DNA from: Oscillibacter sp.
GTDB lineage: Bacteria > Bacillota > Clostridia > Oscillospirales > Oscillospiraceae
Direction: 5' to 3'
Assembly (NCBI GenBank): GCA_003522105.1
Contig: DPGF01000126.1
Span: forward strand, 1 to 30,286
DNA: 30,286 bases
A program made the position numbers and the translations under genes. The notes beneath the pieces are model-generated. The model saw nothing but the letters and a program-made list of their open reading frames with translations, had not been told where the DNA came from and ran no database searches. This document shows, in pieces, positions 15,385 through 23,392 of this stretch. Position 1 is the first letter of the stretch. Each line of letters starts with the position of its first letter.

Positions 15385-15942
15385 TTAGTTTTCCGAATAG
15401 ACCTCGGGCTTGAGCACGCCGATATAGGGCATGTTGCGGTACTTCTGCGCATAGTCGAGACCGTAGCCGACGACGAACTCGTCTGGCACTTCAAAGCCCG
15501 CAAGGTCGGCGACGATGGGCTTGGTGCGGCGGGAGGGCTTGTCGAGCAGTGTCACGACCGTCACGCTGGCGGCGCCCTTGGTCATAAAGTAATTCTTGAG
15601 GAAGTAGAGCGTATTGCCGGAGTCGAGAATGTCCTCGATGACGACAATGTCGCGGCCCGTGATATCCTGCTGGAGATCGTGCGTGATCTGCACCACGCCG
15701 GAGGAGGACGTTGCGTTCTGATAGGACGAAACGGCGATGAATTCAATGTCGCTCTTGAGCTGGCAGGCGCGCACGATGTCGGCCATGAAGATGAACGAGC
15801 CCTTCAGCACGCCGAGAAACAGGGGGTTCTTGTCCTTCAGGCGCTCGTAAAGTTCGTCGCCCATCTCCTGCACGCGCGCTTTCAGCTGTTCTTCGGAATA
15901 CAGTACCTTCAGAATGTCCTGATCCATATTGCTCTTAGCCAT
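15385..15942 (-). CDS. hpt: Hypoxanthine phosphoribosyltransferase
   Basis: This is a 185-residue purine-salvage enzyme that converts hypoxanthine or guanine plus PRPP to IMP or GMP. The PRPP-binding loop VIEDILDSGNTL is at 101-112. The GVLKGSFIFMADI block and the C-terminal DEFVVGYGLDY motif are typical. The ATG at 15942 was chosen because GGAG lies 9 bases upstream; a longer frame with MEKK would use that same GGAG as codons. It sits 78 bases after tilS and just before ftsH, the tilS-hpt-ftsH order conserved in Firmicutes, where TilS and HprT have been reported to influence ftsH expression. Confidence 0.95.
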   Translation of the reverse strand: MAKSNMDQDILKVLYSEEQLKARVQEMGDELYERLKDKNPLFLGVLKGSFIFMADIVRACQLKSDIEFIAVSSYQNATSSSGVVQITHDLQQDITGRDIVVIEDILDSGNTLYFLKNYFMTKGAASVTVVTLLDKPSRRTKPIVADLAGFEVPDEFVVGYGLDYAQKYRNMPYIGVLKPEVYSEN

Positions 15943-16020
15943 AGCTTTTTTCTCCATTTTCTTTTTATTCGTATTTGTTGTATTCGATGCGGCTTTTCGC
16001 CGCGGAGCACACAAAATGAT

Positions 16021-17349
16021 TTAAAGGGGAACAATGCGCACAAAGCGAGCATCTTCTTCGCTTTGCGGCAGGAAGGAAACGTCCGTTCCCAGCCGCCACA
16101 CGGCGGCGAGACGATCGCCCGCGTAGATCGCGGGCAGCGCGTCACGCTCGGGCGGCGTAATCTTTTTGTCAACGCACAGGCGCTTGACGCTGCGCGCGCC
16201 GTTTGCGCCCTCGAGCGTCAAGCGCGCGGACAGGTCACAGGGCGCAGCGAAGAGAGATTCGCCTGCGTTCGGCGCACGGAGCGAAATGCCCTCGCCGTCG
16301 GCTCTGCGCAGCAGCGTCAGCTCAAAGTTTCCCCAGTGAAGGGGAACGCCCTCCGTAAGCGCCGCCTTTTCCGGCGCGGCGGGGGATAGGTGCATCGTGA
16401 GAAAGCCATCTGCCATGCGTACGGTCGCGCCGCGCGGCAGCGAGATCTGCCGTGCCGCCGTGCCGCCCTTTTGCGCAAGGGCGAGGACGGTGCTCAGCTG
16501 GTCGCGGCCAATATCCTTGCGTCCGATGCCGAGCGCGTCCGCCATGCGCAGCAGCACACGCGCCTGCACGGCGCTGCCCGAGGCGCGGAAGGACGCAAGC
16601 GGCAGCGCGATGCTGCCGTCATTTTGCTCTGCGGCGGTGAGGAGAGCCTCTGCCTGCCGCTCGATCGAATCGTCGAGCGAGACGAGCGAGCGCGCCGTTG
16701 CGGCGATGTGCTCGCCTGCGCGGGGGTTGAGCGTTTGAAGCCGCGGCAGGATCTCAAGGCGCAGGAAGTTCCGCGCGGCGGCGTTCGGGTCTGCGTTGGT
16801 GCGATCCTCGACATGCGGAATGTTGTGAGAATGCGCATAGGCGGCGAGTTCCGCGCGCGTCTGCTCCAAAAACGGACGAACGAGATCGCCCTGCTTTGGC
16901 CGCATGCCGCAAAGGCCGTGCAGATCCGTTCCGCGGACGAGGTTTAAAAGCACCGTTTCTGCGTTGTCGTCTGCGTGATGCGCCAGCGTGAGCTGTGCAT
17001 TCAGCTTTTTCGCCGTTTCACGCAGAAAGGCGTAGCGCAGGTCGCGCGCAGCCTCTTCCACGGTCTTGCCCGTTTTGTGCGCATGGGCGCGCACATCGCC
17101 GGAACCCGAGCAGAAGGGGATCCTCTCTTCTTCGCACCATGCGCGGACGAATTCTTCGTCGCGCACGGCTTCTTCGCCGCGCAGCCGGTGGTTGAAGTGC
17201 GCGCAGGAAACGTCATAGCCCTGCTCACGCAGAAAATAGAGGAGACACATCGAGTCTGCGCCGCCGGACACGGCGGCGAGCACGCGCTGAGCCTTGTTGA
17301 GATATTGCGCGCAGAGCGCTTCCGCGCGCGGCAGATCAGTCCTCTTCAT
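16021..17349 (-). CDS. tilS: tRNA(Ile)-lysidine synthetase
   Basis: This is a 442-residue PP-loop enzyme that converts cytidine 34 of the minor isoleucine tRNA to lysidine, making it read AUA and accept isoleucine. The ATP loop SGGADS is at 28-33. The LTLAHHADDNAETVLLNL and ARNFLRLEILPRL blocks are typical of the N-terminal and linker regions, and a C-terminal TilS domain follows. The chosen ATG lies inside the 3' end of dnaB (14-base overlap) and has no clear Shine-Dalgarno, so translation is probably coupled to dnaB. A TTG 12 bases upstream is an alternative start. Confidence 0.93.
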   Translation of the reverse strand: MKRTDLPRAEALCAQYLNKAQRVLAAVSGGADSMCLLYFLREQGYDVSCAHFNHRLRGEEAVRDEEFVRAWCEEERIPFCSGSGDVRAHAHKTGKTVEEAARDLRYAFLRETAKKLNAQLTLAHHADDNAETVLLNLVRGTDLHGLCGMRPKQGDLVRPFLEQTRAELAAYAHSHNIPHVEDRTNADPNAAARNFLRLEILPRLQTLNPRAGEHIAATARSLVSLDDSIERQAEALLTAAEQNDGSIALPLASFRASGSAVQARVLLRMADALGIGRKDIGRDQLSTVLALAQKGGTAARQISLPRGATVRMADGFLTMHLSPAAPEKAALTEGVPLHWGNFELTLLRRADGEGISLRAPNAGESLFAAPCDLSARLTLEGANGARSVKRLCVDKKITPPERDALPAIYAGDRLAAVWRLGTDVSFLPQSEEDARFVRIVPL

Positions 17350-18682
17350 GCCGGTAGTCAAGAGAGGAGAAGGTTGTATACTGCGGCGACCAGGCGAGCT
17401 CTACCTTGCCCGTTTCGCCGTGACGGTTCTTGGCGATGATGCACTCGGCAATGTTGCGCTTTTCCGAGTTTTCGTTGTAGTAGTCGTCGCGGTAGAGGAA
17501 CATGACAATATCCGCGTCCTGCTCGATAGCGCCCGATTCACGAAGGTCGGAGAGCATGGGGCGCTTGTCCTCGCGCTTTTCGTTCGCACGCGAGAGCTGC
17601 GAGAGACACAGCACGGGGACTTGCAGCTCCTTTGCCATGATCTTGAGCATACGGGAAATGTCGCTGACGACCTGCTGGCGGCTCTCGCCGCTGTAGCCCT
17701 TGGTGCCGGAGGAGGCCATCAGCTGCAAGTAGTCGATGACGACAAAGCCCAGGTTGTCGATGCGGCGGCACTTGGCGTTCATATCCGCCACCGTGAGCAT
17801 CGGGTTATCGTCGATGAGAATATTGAGCCCGGAGAGAACCGAGGCGGCGTTTGCAATGTTGACCCAGTCGGCCTCGCGGAGGTTGCCCGTCACGAGCCGC
17901 TGGTTTTCGACCGTCGCCTGATTCGACAAAATGCGCGTGACGAGCTGCTCGCGCGACATTTCGAGCGAGAAGATGGCCACGGCCTGCCCGCTCGTGCGGG
18001 CGACGTTCAGCGCAAGGTTCAGCGCCATACTCGTTTTGCCCATACCGGGACGTGCGGCCAGCAGCACAAGGTCGGACTTGTTGAGACCGTTCATCCGGTC
18101 GTCCAGCACGCCAAAGCCCGTGGGAAGTCCCGGCAGGGTCTTGCCGCCGTTGGCGCTCAGCTCGCTTAAGTGATCGAGCACGCCCTGCAAAACAACGCCG
18201 ATGTTCGCCATGCTCTGCGCGCTGCGCCCGCGGCGCACGGCATAGATCTTCTGCTCTGCCGCGTCGAGCACGTTGGACGCGCCGCCTGTACCGTCCTGCA
18301 CCATGGCGGAGATCTCCCCCGCCGCGGTGTAGAGCGCGCGCAGCAGCGCCTTGTCGCGTACGATGCTGACGTACTCCATCACATTTGCGCTCGTGGGCGT
18401 CACGTCCATGAGCTGGGCGAGATACGGGCGCGTGGTGTTTTCATCGTAGGTGCCGTTTTTCTCCATTTCGCCCGCGACGGTCACGCCGTCGATGGGCTTG
18501 GAGTAGACGAACATGGAGTAGATCGTTTCAAAGATCTCGCGGTTCTGCTTTAGGTAAAAATCATCGGGACGGAGCTGCTCCATTACGTCTTTGACGCAGT
18601 TTGCGTCGATGAGCATCGAGCCGATCACGGACTGCTCCGCCTCAAGAGAATGAGGCATCTGCCGGTAGAAGATATCCTCCAC
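17336..18682 (-). CDS. dnaB: Replicative DNA helicase DnaB (DnaC in Bacillus naming)
   Basis: This is a 448-residue hexameric helicase that unwinds DNA ahead of the replication fork. The N-terminal DnaB domain begins PHSLEAEQSVIGSML. The RecA-like C-terminal domain carries the Walker A AARPGMGKT at 209-217, the VVIDYLQLM Walker B, and the QLSRANEKR and SDLRESGAIEQDAD motifs. No intein is present. The start is GTG, with AGGAGG 7 bases upstream. It follows rplI by 35 bases and overlaps tilS. Confidence 0.97.
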   Translation of the reverse strand: MEDIFYRQMPHSLEAEQSVIGSMLIDANCVKDVMEQLRPDDFYLKQNREIFETIYSMFVYSKPIDGVTVAGEMEKNGTYDENTTRPYLAQLMDVTPTSANVMEYVSIVRDKALLRALYTAAGEISAMVQDGTGGASNVLDAAEQKIYAVRRGRSAQSMANIGVVLQGVLDHLSELSANGGKTLPGLPTGFGVLDDRMNGLNKSDLVLLAARPGMGKTSMALNLALNVARTSGQAVAIFSLEMSREQLVTRILSNQATVENQRLVTGNLREADWVNIANAASVLSGLNILIDDNPMLTVADMNAKCRRIDNLGFVVIDYLQLMASSGTKGYSGESRQQVVSDISRMLKIMAKELQVPVLCLSQLSRANEKREDKRPMLSDLRESGAIEQDADIVMFLYRDDYYNENSEKRNIAECIIAKNRHGETGKVELAWSPQYTTFSSLDYRHEED

Positions 18683-18717
18683 GGGAAAACCTCCTTATTG
18701 CGTAATAGTGCGCGTTC

Positions 18718-19164
18718 TTACTCCTCGCTCACGCTGACGGAGAACTTGGCGCTGACCTCGTAGCCGAGCTTTGCCTTCACCTCGTAGGTGCCGTAGGCCT
18801 TGATGGGCTCGTCGAGCACGATCTTCTGCTTGGGCACGTCGAGCTGGAACTGGTTGGCAAGAGCCTCGGAGATCTCCTTGCTTGTGATGGCACCGAAGAG
18901 CTTGCCCTCCTTGCCGCCCTTGGCCGTGAGCTTCACGGTTACGTTCTTGAGCTTGCCGCCCATTTCAACGGCGGCCTGACGGTTCGCGGCCTCCTCGGCT
19001 CTGCGTGCCTTTTCCTTTAAGTTCATGGTGTTGATGGCGTCGGCCGTGGCGAGCACGGCGAGCTTGCGGGGCAGCAGGAAGTTTCTTGCGTAGCCCTCGG
19101 CTGCGTCGATGAGCTGACCCTTCTTGCCCTGACCTCTGACGTCCTGTGTTAAAATGACTTTCAT
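18718..19164 (-). CDS. rplI: 50S ribosomal protein L9
   Basis: This is the 148-residue bL9, a two-domain protein at the base of the L1 stalk. The N-terminal motif MKVILTQDVRGQGKKG and the GYARNFLLPRKLA block are diagnostic. A charged connecting helix and the C-terminal domain beginning near the GGKEGKLFGAIT motif are complete. The ATG has AAGGAGG 9 bases upstream. It lies between gdpP and dnaB, the conserved Firmicutes order. Confidence 0.98.
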   Translation of the reverse strand: MKVILTQDVRGQGKKGQLIDAAEGYARNFLLPRKLAVLATADAINTMNLKEKARRAEEAANRQAAVEMGGKLKNVTVKLTAKGGKEGKLFGAITSKEISEALANQFQLDVPKQKIVLDEPIKAYGTYEVKAKLGYEVSAKFSVSVSEE

Positions 19165-19209
19165 GTGTATGTCCTCCTTGTGGGGTGATTTACGTTGTGG
19201 GGAAGAGCG

Positions 19210-21201
19210 TTACTCTTCCATATATTCGTCGATGGCGTTGAGCAGACGCGCCCGCACCTCGTCGACGCTGGCATCGGCCACCTGGCCGCCGGCGGTAGTA
19301 GAGTTGCCGCCGCCGCCGAGCTTTTCCATAATGAACTGTACGTTGATCTCGCCGAGCGATCTCGCCGAGAGGTTTACGCCCGTGCCGTTCTTGAACAGCA
19401 CGAATGAGGCGTGAATGCCCGAGAGCGTCAGAAGCTCGTCGGCCGTCTTGGCGGCGGTCACGCGGTCGATCTCCTTTTCGACGGCGGCAACGGCAATGTC
19501 GCCGTTGACGAGCTCTGCGTGGCGAATGATCTCATAGCGCTCGATCATGCCGGCAAGGTCGCTCTGGAAGAAACGCTGCACGTCCGACGTGTCCGCGCCC
19601 GCGCGGCGCAGGAACGCGGCGGCTTCAAATGTGCGCCCGCCGGTGCGCATGGTGAAATTCTTCGTGTCGAGCACGATGCCCGCAAGCAGTGCTTCAGACT
19701 CTGCACGAAGAAGATCGGTCGGGTCGGCAAGATACTGCAAAAGCTCTGTGACGAGCTCAGATGCGCTGGAGGCGTAAGGCTCGTGGAAATTGAGCGCGGC
19801 GGATTCGATATAATTGGCGGCACGGCGGTGATGGTCGATGACCGCCACGCGGTTGCAGGCGTCAAGCAGCTGCTCGGATTCGACAAGGTCGGGGCGGTTG
19901 GTGTCGACCACCACGAGCAGTGCACCCGGCTGGGCGGAGATGAACGCATCGCTTCCGGAGATGAACACATCCTTATATTCCGGCAGGGCTGCAAGCTTGG
20001 CGAGGATCGGCTTGGCAACATTATCCTCCATGTCGACGACGATCTGCGCTTTTTTGCCGCGCTTGCGCGCAATGCAGCAGATGCCCGCCGCCGCGCCGAC
20101 GGCGTCCATGTCGGCGTGCTTGTGTCCCATGACAAAGATCTGGCCTGCGTCGGAAATGAGCTCACCGAGGGCATTCGCCATCACGCGGGATTTGACCTTT
20201 GTGCGTTTTTCGGTGGATTTCGACTTGCCGCCGTAGAACTCGAAGTCGAGGCGGTTGCGCACGACGACCTGGTCGCCGCCGCGCGAGAGCGCCATTTCAA
20301 TCGAGAGCATGGCGTTCTGGTAGAGCGTTTCGTAATCGTCCACGTCCTTGCCAACGCCGATGGAGAGCGTTGCGGCCACGCCGTCCTCAGTGACGACGCT
20401 GCGCACGGCGTCAAGCACGGAGAATTTGCCCTCGAGAAGCTTTTGATACTCCTGCTCGGTCGTGACGAGCATGTAGCGGTTGCGGTCAAATTTGCGCAGC
20501 AGACTGTGGGAATCCTGAAGCCATGCGTTGAGTTTTTCGTCGATGGCGGCGAGCACCGCGCTGCGCGACGCTTCGCTGCCGGCCTTCATCAGCTCTTCGT
20601 AGTTGTCGATCACGATGACCGAGACAATGGGGCGGCGGCGCTCATTTTCTTCGCGCAGCGTGTCCTGCTCGGTCACGTCCGTCCAGTAGGTGGTGGCGAG
20701 CAGCCCCTGTCCGCCGCGGCGGGCGGAGGGGTGACTCAAATTGCCGAACACGCGGAAGTGGCGCTCACCCAGCATCACCGTTTCCGGGCATTCACTCTTG
20801 CCCTCCAGCAGCCAGTGGGTGGGAAAGTCGGGCAGAACATCGTCGATGCGGTTGTCGAAGAGATCCTCGCGCACACCGGTAAGCTGCATGAAGCTGTCGT
20901 TGCTCCAGAGGATCTCCTGCGTGTCGGGACGAAAGACCATCATTGCAAACGGCGCCGAGAGCATCGAGGCCTTGTCGGCGGTAGTCATATCATCGGTCAT
21001 ATCGTCGATGTATTTGCGAATGCCCTCGCGGCGCTTCTGCGCCGTGTGGCGGAAGTACCACCAGAGGAATGCCGTTGCCGCAGCCTCGCAGATGGCGAGC
21101 GGAACGCTCACGCGCGTTGTGACAGCGGCGAACGCAAAGCCAACGATAAAATACAGCCGGAAGCTGGGATCCACCAGCTTGCTGATGCGTTTGTTCTTCA
21201 T
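19210..21201 (-). CDS. gdpP: Cyclic-di-AMP phosphodiesterase GdpP
   Basis: This is a 663-residue membrane phosphodiesterase that hydrolyses c-di-AMP. Two transmembrane helices lie at about 13-29 and 31-50. A PAS domain covers about 80-180, a degenerate GGDEF about 190-320, and the DHH phosphoesterase domain about 345-515. Metal ligands visible are His360 or His362, Asp364 and Asp366 in GHKHADMDAVG, Asp433, the DHH of VIDHHRR (456-458) and Asp512. The C-terminal DHHA1 domain ends with GGGGNSTTAGG at 629-639, where many members have GGGGH. The ATG is preceded by GGGAGGG. It heads the gdpP-rplI-dnaB-tilS-hpt-ftsH cluster and is divergent from rnj. Confidence 0.94.
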   Translation of the reverse strand: MKNKRISKLVDPSFRLYFIVGFAFAAVTTRVSVPLAICEAAATAFLWWYFRHTAQKRREGIRKYIDDMTDDMTTADKASMLSAPFAMMVFRPDTQEILWSNDSFMQLTGVREDLFDNRIDDVLPDFPTHWLLEGKSECPETVMLGERHFRVFGNLSHPSARRGGQGLLATTYWTDVTEQDTLREENERRRPIVSVIVIDNYEELMKAGSEASRSAVLAAIDEKLNAWLQDSHSLLRKFDRNRYMLVTTEQEYQKLLEGKFSVLDAVRSVVTEDGVAATLSIGVGKDVDDYETLYQNAMLSIEMALSRGGDQVVVRNRLDFEFYGGKSKSTEKRTKVKSRVMANALGELISDAGQIFVMGHKHADMDAVGAAAGICCIARKRGKKAQIVVDMEDNVAKPILAKLAALPEYKDVFISGSDAFISAQPGALLVVVDTNRPDLVESEQLLDACNRVAVIDHHRRAANYIESAALNFHEPYASSASELVTELLQYLADPTDLLRAESEALLAGIVLDTKNFTMRTGGRTFEAAAFLRRAGADTSDVQRFFQSDLAGMIERYEIIRHAELVNGDIAVAAVEKEIDRVTAAKTADELLTLSGIHASFVLFKNGTGVNLSARSLGEINVQFIMEKLGGGGNSTTAGGQVADASVDEVRARLLNAIDEYMEE

Positions 21202-21249
21202 AAAAAGCTGCCCTCCCGTCCAGGTAATAAGCCGTGCGGCTCAGCGCAG

Positions 21250-21264
21250 GGAATAACTTATTCC
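21250..21264. promoter_or_regulatory. Palindrome at the gdpP transcription start
   Basis: Perfect palindrome GGAATAA-C-TTATTCC placed directly after the gdpP -10, at the expected transcription start. It is a candidate repressor operator or the foot of a leader hairpin. Confidence 0.5.
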
Positions 21265-21294
21265 ATTATAACACGGCTCATAGAGCGGTGACAA
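21265..21294 (-). promoter_or_regulatory. Promoter of the gdpP operon
   Basis: On the minus strand the -35 TTGTCA (21289-21294), an 18-base spacer and a perfect TATAAT (21265-21270) with a TGT extended -10. The leader is about 55 bases. Confidence 0.78.
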
Positions 21295-21306
21295 GGTAAA
21301 GTCACC
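21287..21306. promoter_or_regulatory. Inverted repeat over the gdpP -35
   Basis: GGTGAC (21287-21292) and GTCACC (21301-21306) are perfect 6-base arms separated by 8 bases. The left arm overlaps the -35 hexamer of gdpP, so a bound protein would block that promoter. Confidence 0.45.
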
Positions 21307-21340
21307 ACATTAAATTAAAAATCTGTCCTTCGACAAAAAT

Positions 21341-21373
21341 GTGGTATACTTTTTACACGGAATGTGCTATACT
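21341..21373 (+). promoter_or_regulatory. Tandem extended -10 promoters for RNase J
   Basis: Two extended -10 elements occur in tandem: TGGTATACT (-10 at 21345-21350) and TGCTATACT (-10 at 21368-21373), 23 bases apart. Neither has a good -35. They lie about 270-300 bases upstream of the RNase J start. Confidence 0.55.
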
Positions 21374-21498
21374 ACTTCGCATACAGCAGGAAAACGTGAG
21401 GTATTTCTGCCCACGGGTCTGTTTTTCTTTGGTTTTGGCTGCGGCTTGTCCGCGGTTTTTATAAAAAAGTCCATATGGGTCTCCTTAAGGCGCCGCAG

Positions 21499-21563
21499 GT
21501 GCAAATGCTTCGTGATGCAGGGCGAAGCATGCGCACGGACGTCTCTTCTGCCTTGCGCCCTGC
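21499..21563 (+). promoter_or_regulatory. Structured leader of the RNase J mRNA
   Basis: The leader can form a hairpin of ATGCTTCG (21505-21512) with CGAAGCAT (21523-21530), extended by GTGC/GCAC (21499-21502 with 21533-21536). An alternative stem GCAGGGCG (21517-21524) with CGCCCTGC (21556-21563) uses part of the first hairpin, so the two are mutually exclusive. The roughly 270-base leader (21374-21642) holds no convincing plus-strand gene. Confidence 0.45.
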
Positions 21564-21642
21564 TGACCCGGACAGAAAACAAATTCAAAACAAATCTATC
21601 GTTTTTTATATTTCAAACGAATCAAAAGGAGTTGAACCAGCA

Positions 21643-23304
21643 TTGGCTGAACAGTTGAAAATCATCCCTCTCGGCGGTCTCAATGAGATCGGCAAGAACA
21701 TGACCGTGTACGAGTACGGCGGCGAGATCATCGTGGTCGACTGCGGCATGGCCTTCCCCGGCGACGATATGTACGGCATTGACTGCGTCATTCCCGACGT
21801 GAGCTATCTTGTCAAGCACAAGAACCGCATCCGCGGCATGTTCATTACCCACGGGCACGAGGACCACATCGGCGCGGTGCCCTATATCCTCAAAAAGGTG
21901 AATATTCCCATCTACTGCACGCGCCTGACGGCGGGACTCATTCGCCTCAAGCTCGAAGAGCACGGCCTTCTTAAAACCACGAAGATCGTCACGGTGGAAA
22001 GCGGCATGACCGTCAAGGCCGGCAAGTTCAGCGTGGAGTTTATTCACGTCAACCACTCCATCGCGGACAGCGTGGCTTTCGCCATTCACACGGGGCTCGG
22101 CACCATCGTCCACACGGGCGACTTCAAGATCGACTCGACGCCCATCGACGGCGAGGTGATCGACCTTGCCCGCTTCGGCGAGCTTGGCAAGCAGGGCGTT
22201 CTCGCGCTGCTCGCGGATTCAACGAACGTTGAGCGCCCCGGCTACACGATGAGCGAGCGCACCGTGGGAAGAACCTTCAACCGCCTCTTCCAGGGCTGCA
22301 AGCAGCGCATCATCGTCACGACCTTTGCCTCCAATGTCCACCGCATCCAGCAGATCATGGACGCGGCGGCGGAGTGCGGACGCAAGGTGGCCGTCACCGG
22401 CCGCAGCATGGAAAATGTGACGAAAGTCGCCATGGATCTCGGCTACATGAAGCCGCCGAAGAACACCGTCGTCGACATCAACAAGATCAAGTCGATGCCG
22501 CTTGAAAAGCAGGTCATCGTTACCACCGGCTCGCAGGGCGAGGAGATGTCCGCCCTGTACCGCATGGCCTTTTCCCAGCACAAGCAGATCGAGGTCGGCC
22601 CCGGCGACCGCGTCATCATCTCGGCTTCCGCCATTCCCGGCAACGAAAATACCGTCTCGCGCGTCATCAACGAGCTCTTCCGCAAGGGCGTGGAGGTCAT
22701 CTACGACCGCGCGGATATGCTGCACGTTTCGGGCCACGCCTGCCAGGAGGAGCTCAAGATCATTCACGCGCTGACAAAGCCCAAGTACTTTATCCCCGTC
22801 CACGGCGAGCAGCGCATGCTCCAGATCCATAAGGATCTCGCCCTGCAAATGGGCATGGACCGCAAGAACATCGTCATCTGCGACAATGGCGACGCCGTCG
22901 AGATCGGCGCGCGCTCGATGAAGTGCGTGCCCGGCTACGCGCCCGCGGGCGAGGTGTTTGTCGACGGCTACGGCGTCGGCGACGTCGGCGCGGTGGTGCT
23001 GCGCGACCGCAAGCACCTTGCAGAGGACGGCATGGTCGTCGTCGTGCTGCCGGTCTCCGCGCACAACGGCGACCTGCTCGCAGAGCCGGAGATCATCACG
23101 CGCGGCTTCATCTACGTCAAGGATTCCGAGGAACTCCTGCAAGACCTTCGCAATCTCACGATGTCCACGGCGGAGGCGTTCCGCGGAAAGCGCGGACGCG
23201 ACATGAACGAGCTCAAGGGCGCGATCCGCAGCGCCGTGAGCAACTATCTCTTCAAGGCGACCAAGCGCAGCCCCATGGTGCTGCCGGTCATCACGAGACT
23301 TTAA
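21643..23304 (+). CDS. rnj: Ribonuclease J
   Basis: This is a 553-residue metallo-beta-lactamase/beta-CASP ribonuclease with endonuclease and 5'-3' exonuclease activity, a main enzyme of mRNA turnover in Firmicutes. The protein opens with LKIIPLGGLNEIGKNM. The zinc motif HGHEDH is at 70-75, with further ligands in HTGDFKID and in the VSGHACQEELK region. The VHGEQRML motif and the C-terminal RNase J domain are complete. The start is TTG, with AGGAG 11 bases upstream; the reading frame has no ATG near the family's usual N terminus. It is transcribed alone after a long leader and ends at two hairpins. One copy only is seen here, so rnjA or rnjB cannot be told apart. Confidence 0.95.
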   Translation: MAEQLKIIPLGGLNEIGKNMTVYEYGGEIIVVDCGMAFPGDDMYGIDCVIPDVSYLVKHKNRIRGMFITHGHEDHIGAVPYILKKVNIPIYCTRLTAGLIRLKLEEHGLLKTTKIVTVESGMTVKAGKFSVEFIHVNHSIADSVAFAIHTGLGTIVHTGDFKIDSTPIDGEVIDLARFGELGKQGVLALLADSTNVERPGYTMSERTVGRTFNRLFQGCKQRIIVTTFASNVHRIQQIMDAAAECGRKVAVTGRSMENVTKVAMDLGYMKPPKNTVVDINKIKSMPLEKQVIVTTGSQGEEMSALYRMAFSQHKQIEVGPGDRVIISASAIPGNENTVSRVINELFRKGVEVIYDRADMLHVSGHACQEELKIIHALTKPKYFIPVHGEQRMLQIHKDLALQMGMDRKNIVICDNGDAVEIGARSMKCVPGYAPAGEVFVDGYGVGDVGAVVLRDRKHLAEDGMVVVVLPVSAHNGDLLAEPEIITRGFIYVKDSEELLQDLRNLTMSTAEAFRGKRGRDMNELKGAIRSAVSNYLFKATKRSPMVLPVITRL

Positions 23305-23308
23305 AACT

Positions 23309-23337
23309 TCAAAAAAGCGGCTTTGCCGCTTTTTTGA
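23309..23337 (+). terminator. Intrinsic terminator of RNase J
   Basis: Perfect 13-bp stem TCAAAAAAGCGGC/GCCGCTTTTTTGA with a TTT loop (23309-23321 with 23325-23337), starting 4 bases after the stop codon. Confidence 0.92.
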
Positions 23338-23363
23338 GGGGGAACGCAGTCCGCTGCGCGCAA

Positions 23364-23390
23364 AAAACGCCCGCCATCGGCGGGCGTTTT
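23364..23390. terminator. Second hairpin downstream of RNase J
   Basis: Arms AAAACGCCCGCC/GGCGGGCGTTTT (23364-23375 with 23379-23390) with an ATC loop. The A and T flanks allow termination in either direction. It separates RNase J from the structured region that follows. Confidence 0.75.
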
Positions 23391-23392
23391 CC

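Noticed and set aside
19411..21291. A 626-codon plus-strand frame opposite gdpP
   Set aside because: It runs across the gdpP start and promoter and has no domain; gdpP on the minus strand has all expected motifs.
21367..21474. A 35-codon minus-strand frame starting MDFFIK, preceded by AAGGAGACCCAT
   Set aside because: The ribosome site is good, but the frame lies fully inside the RNase J leader and its promoters on the opposite strand, and no promoter for it is visible. Chance cannot be excluded.
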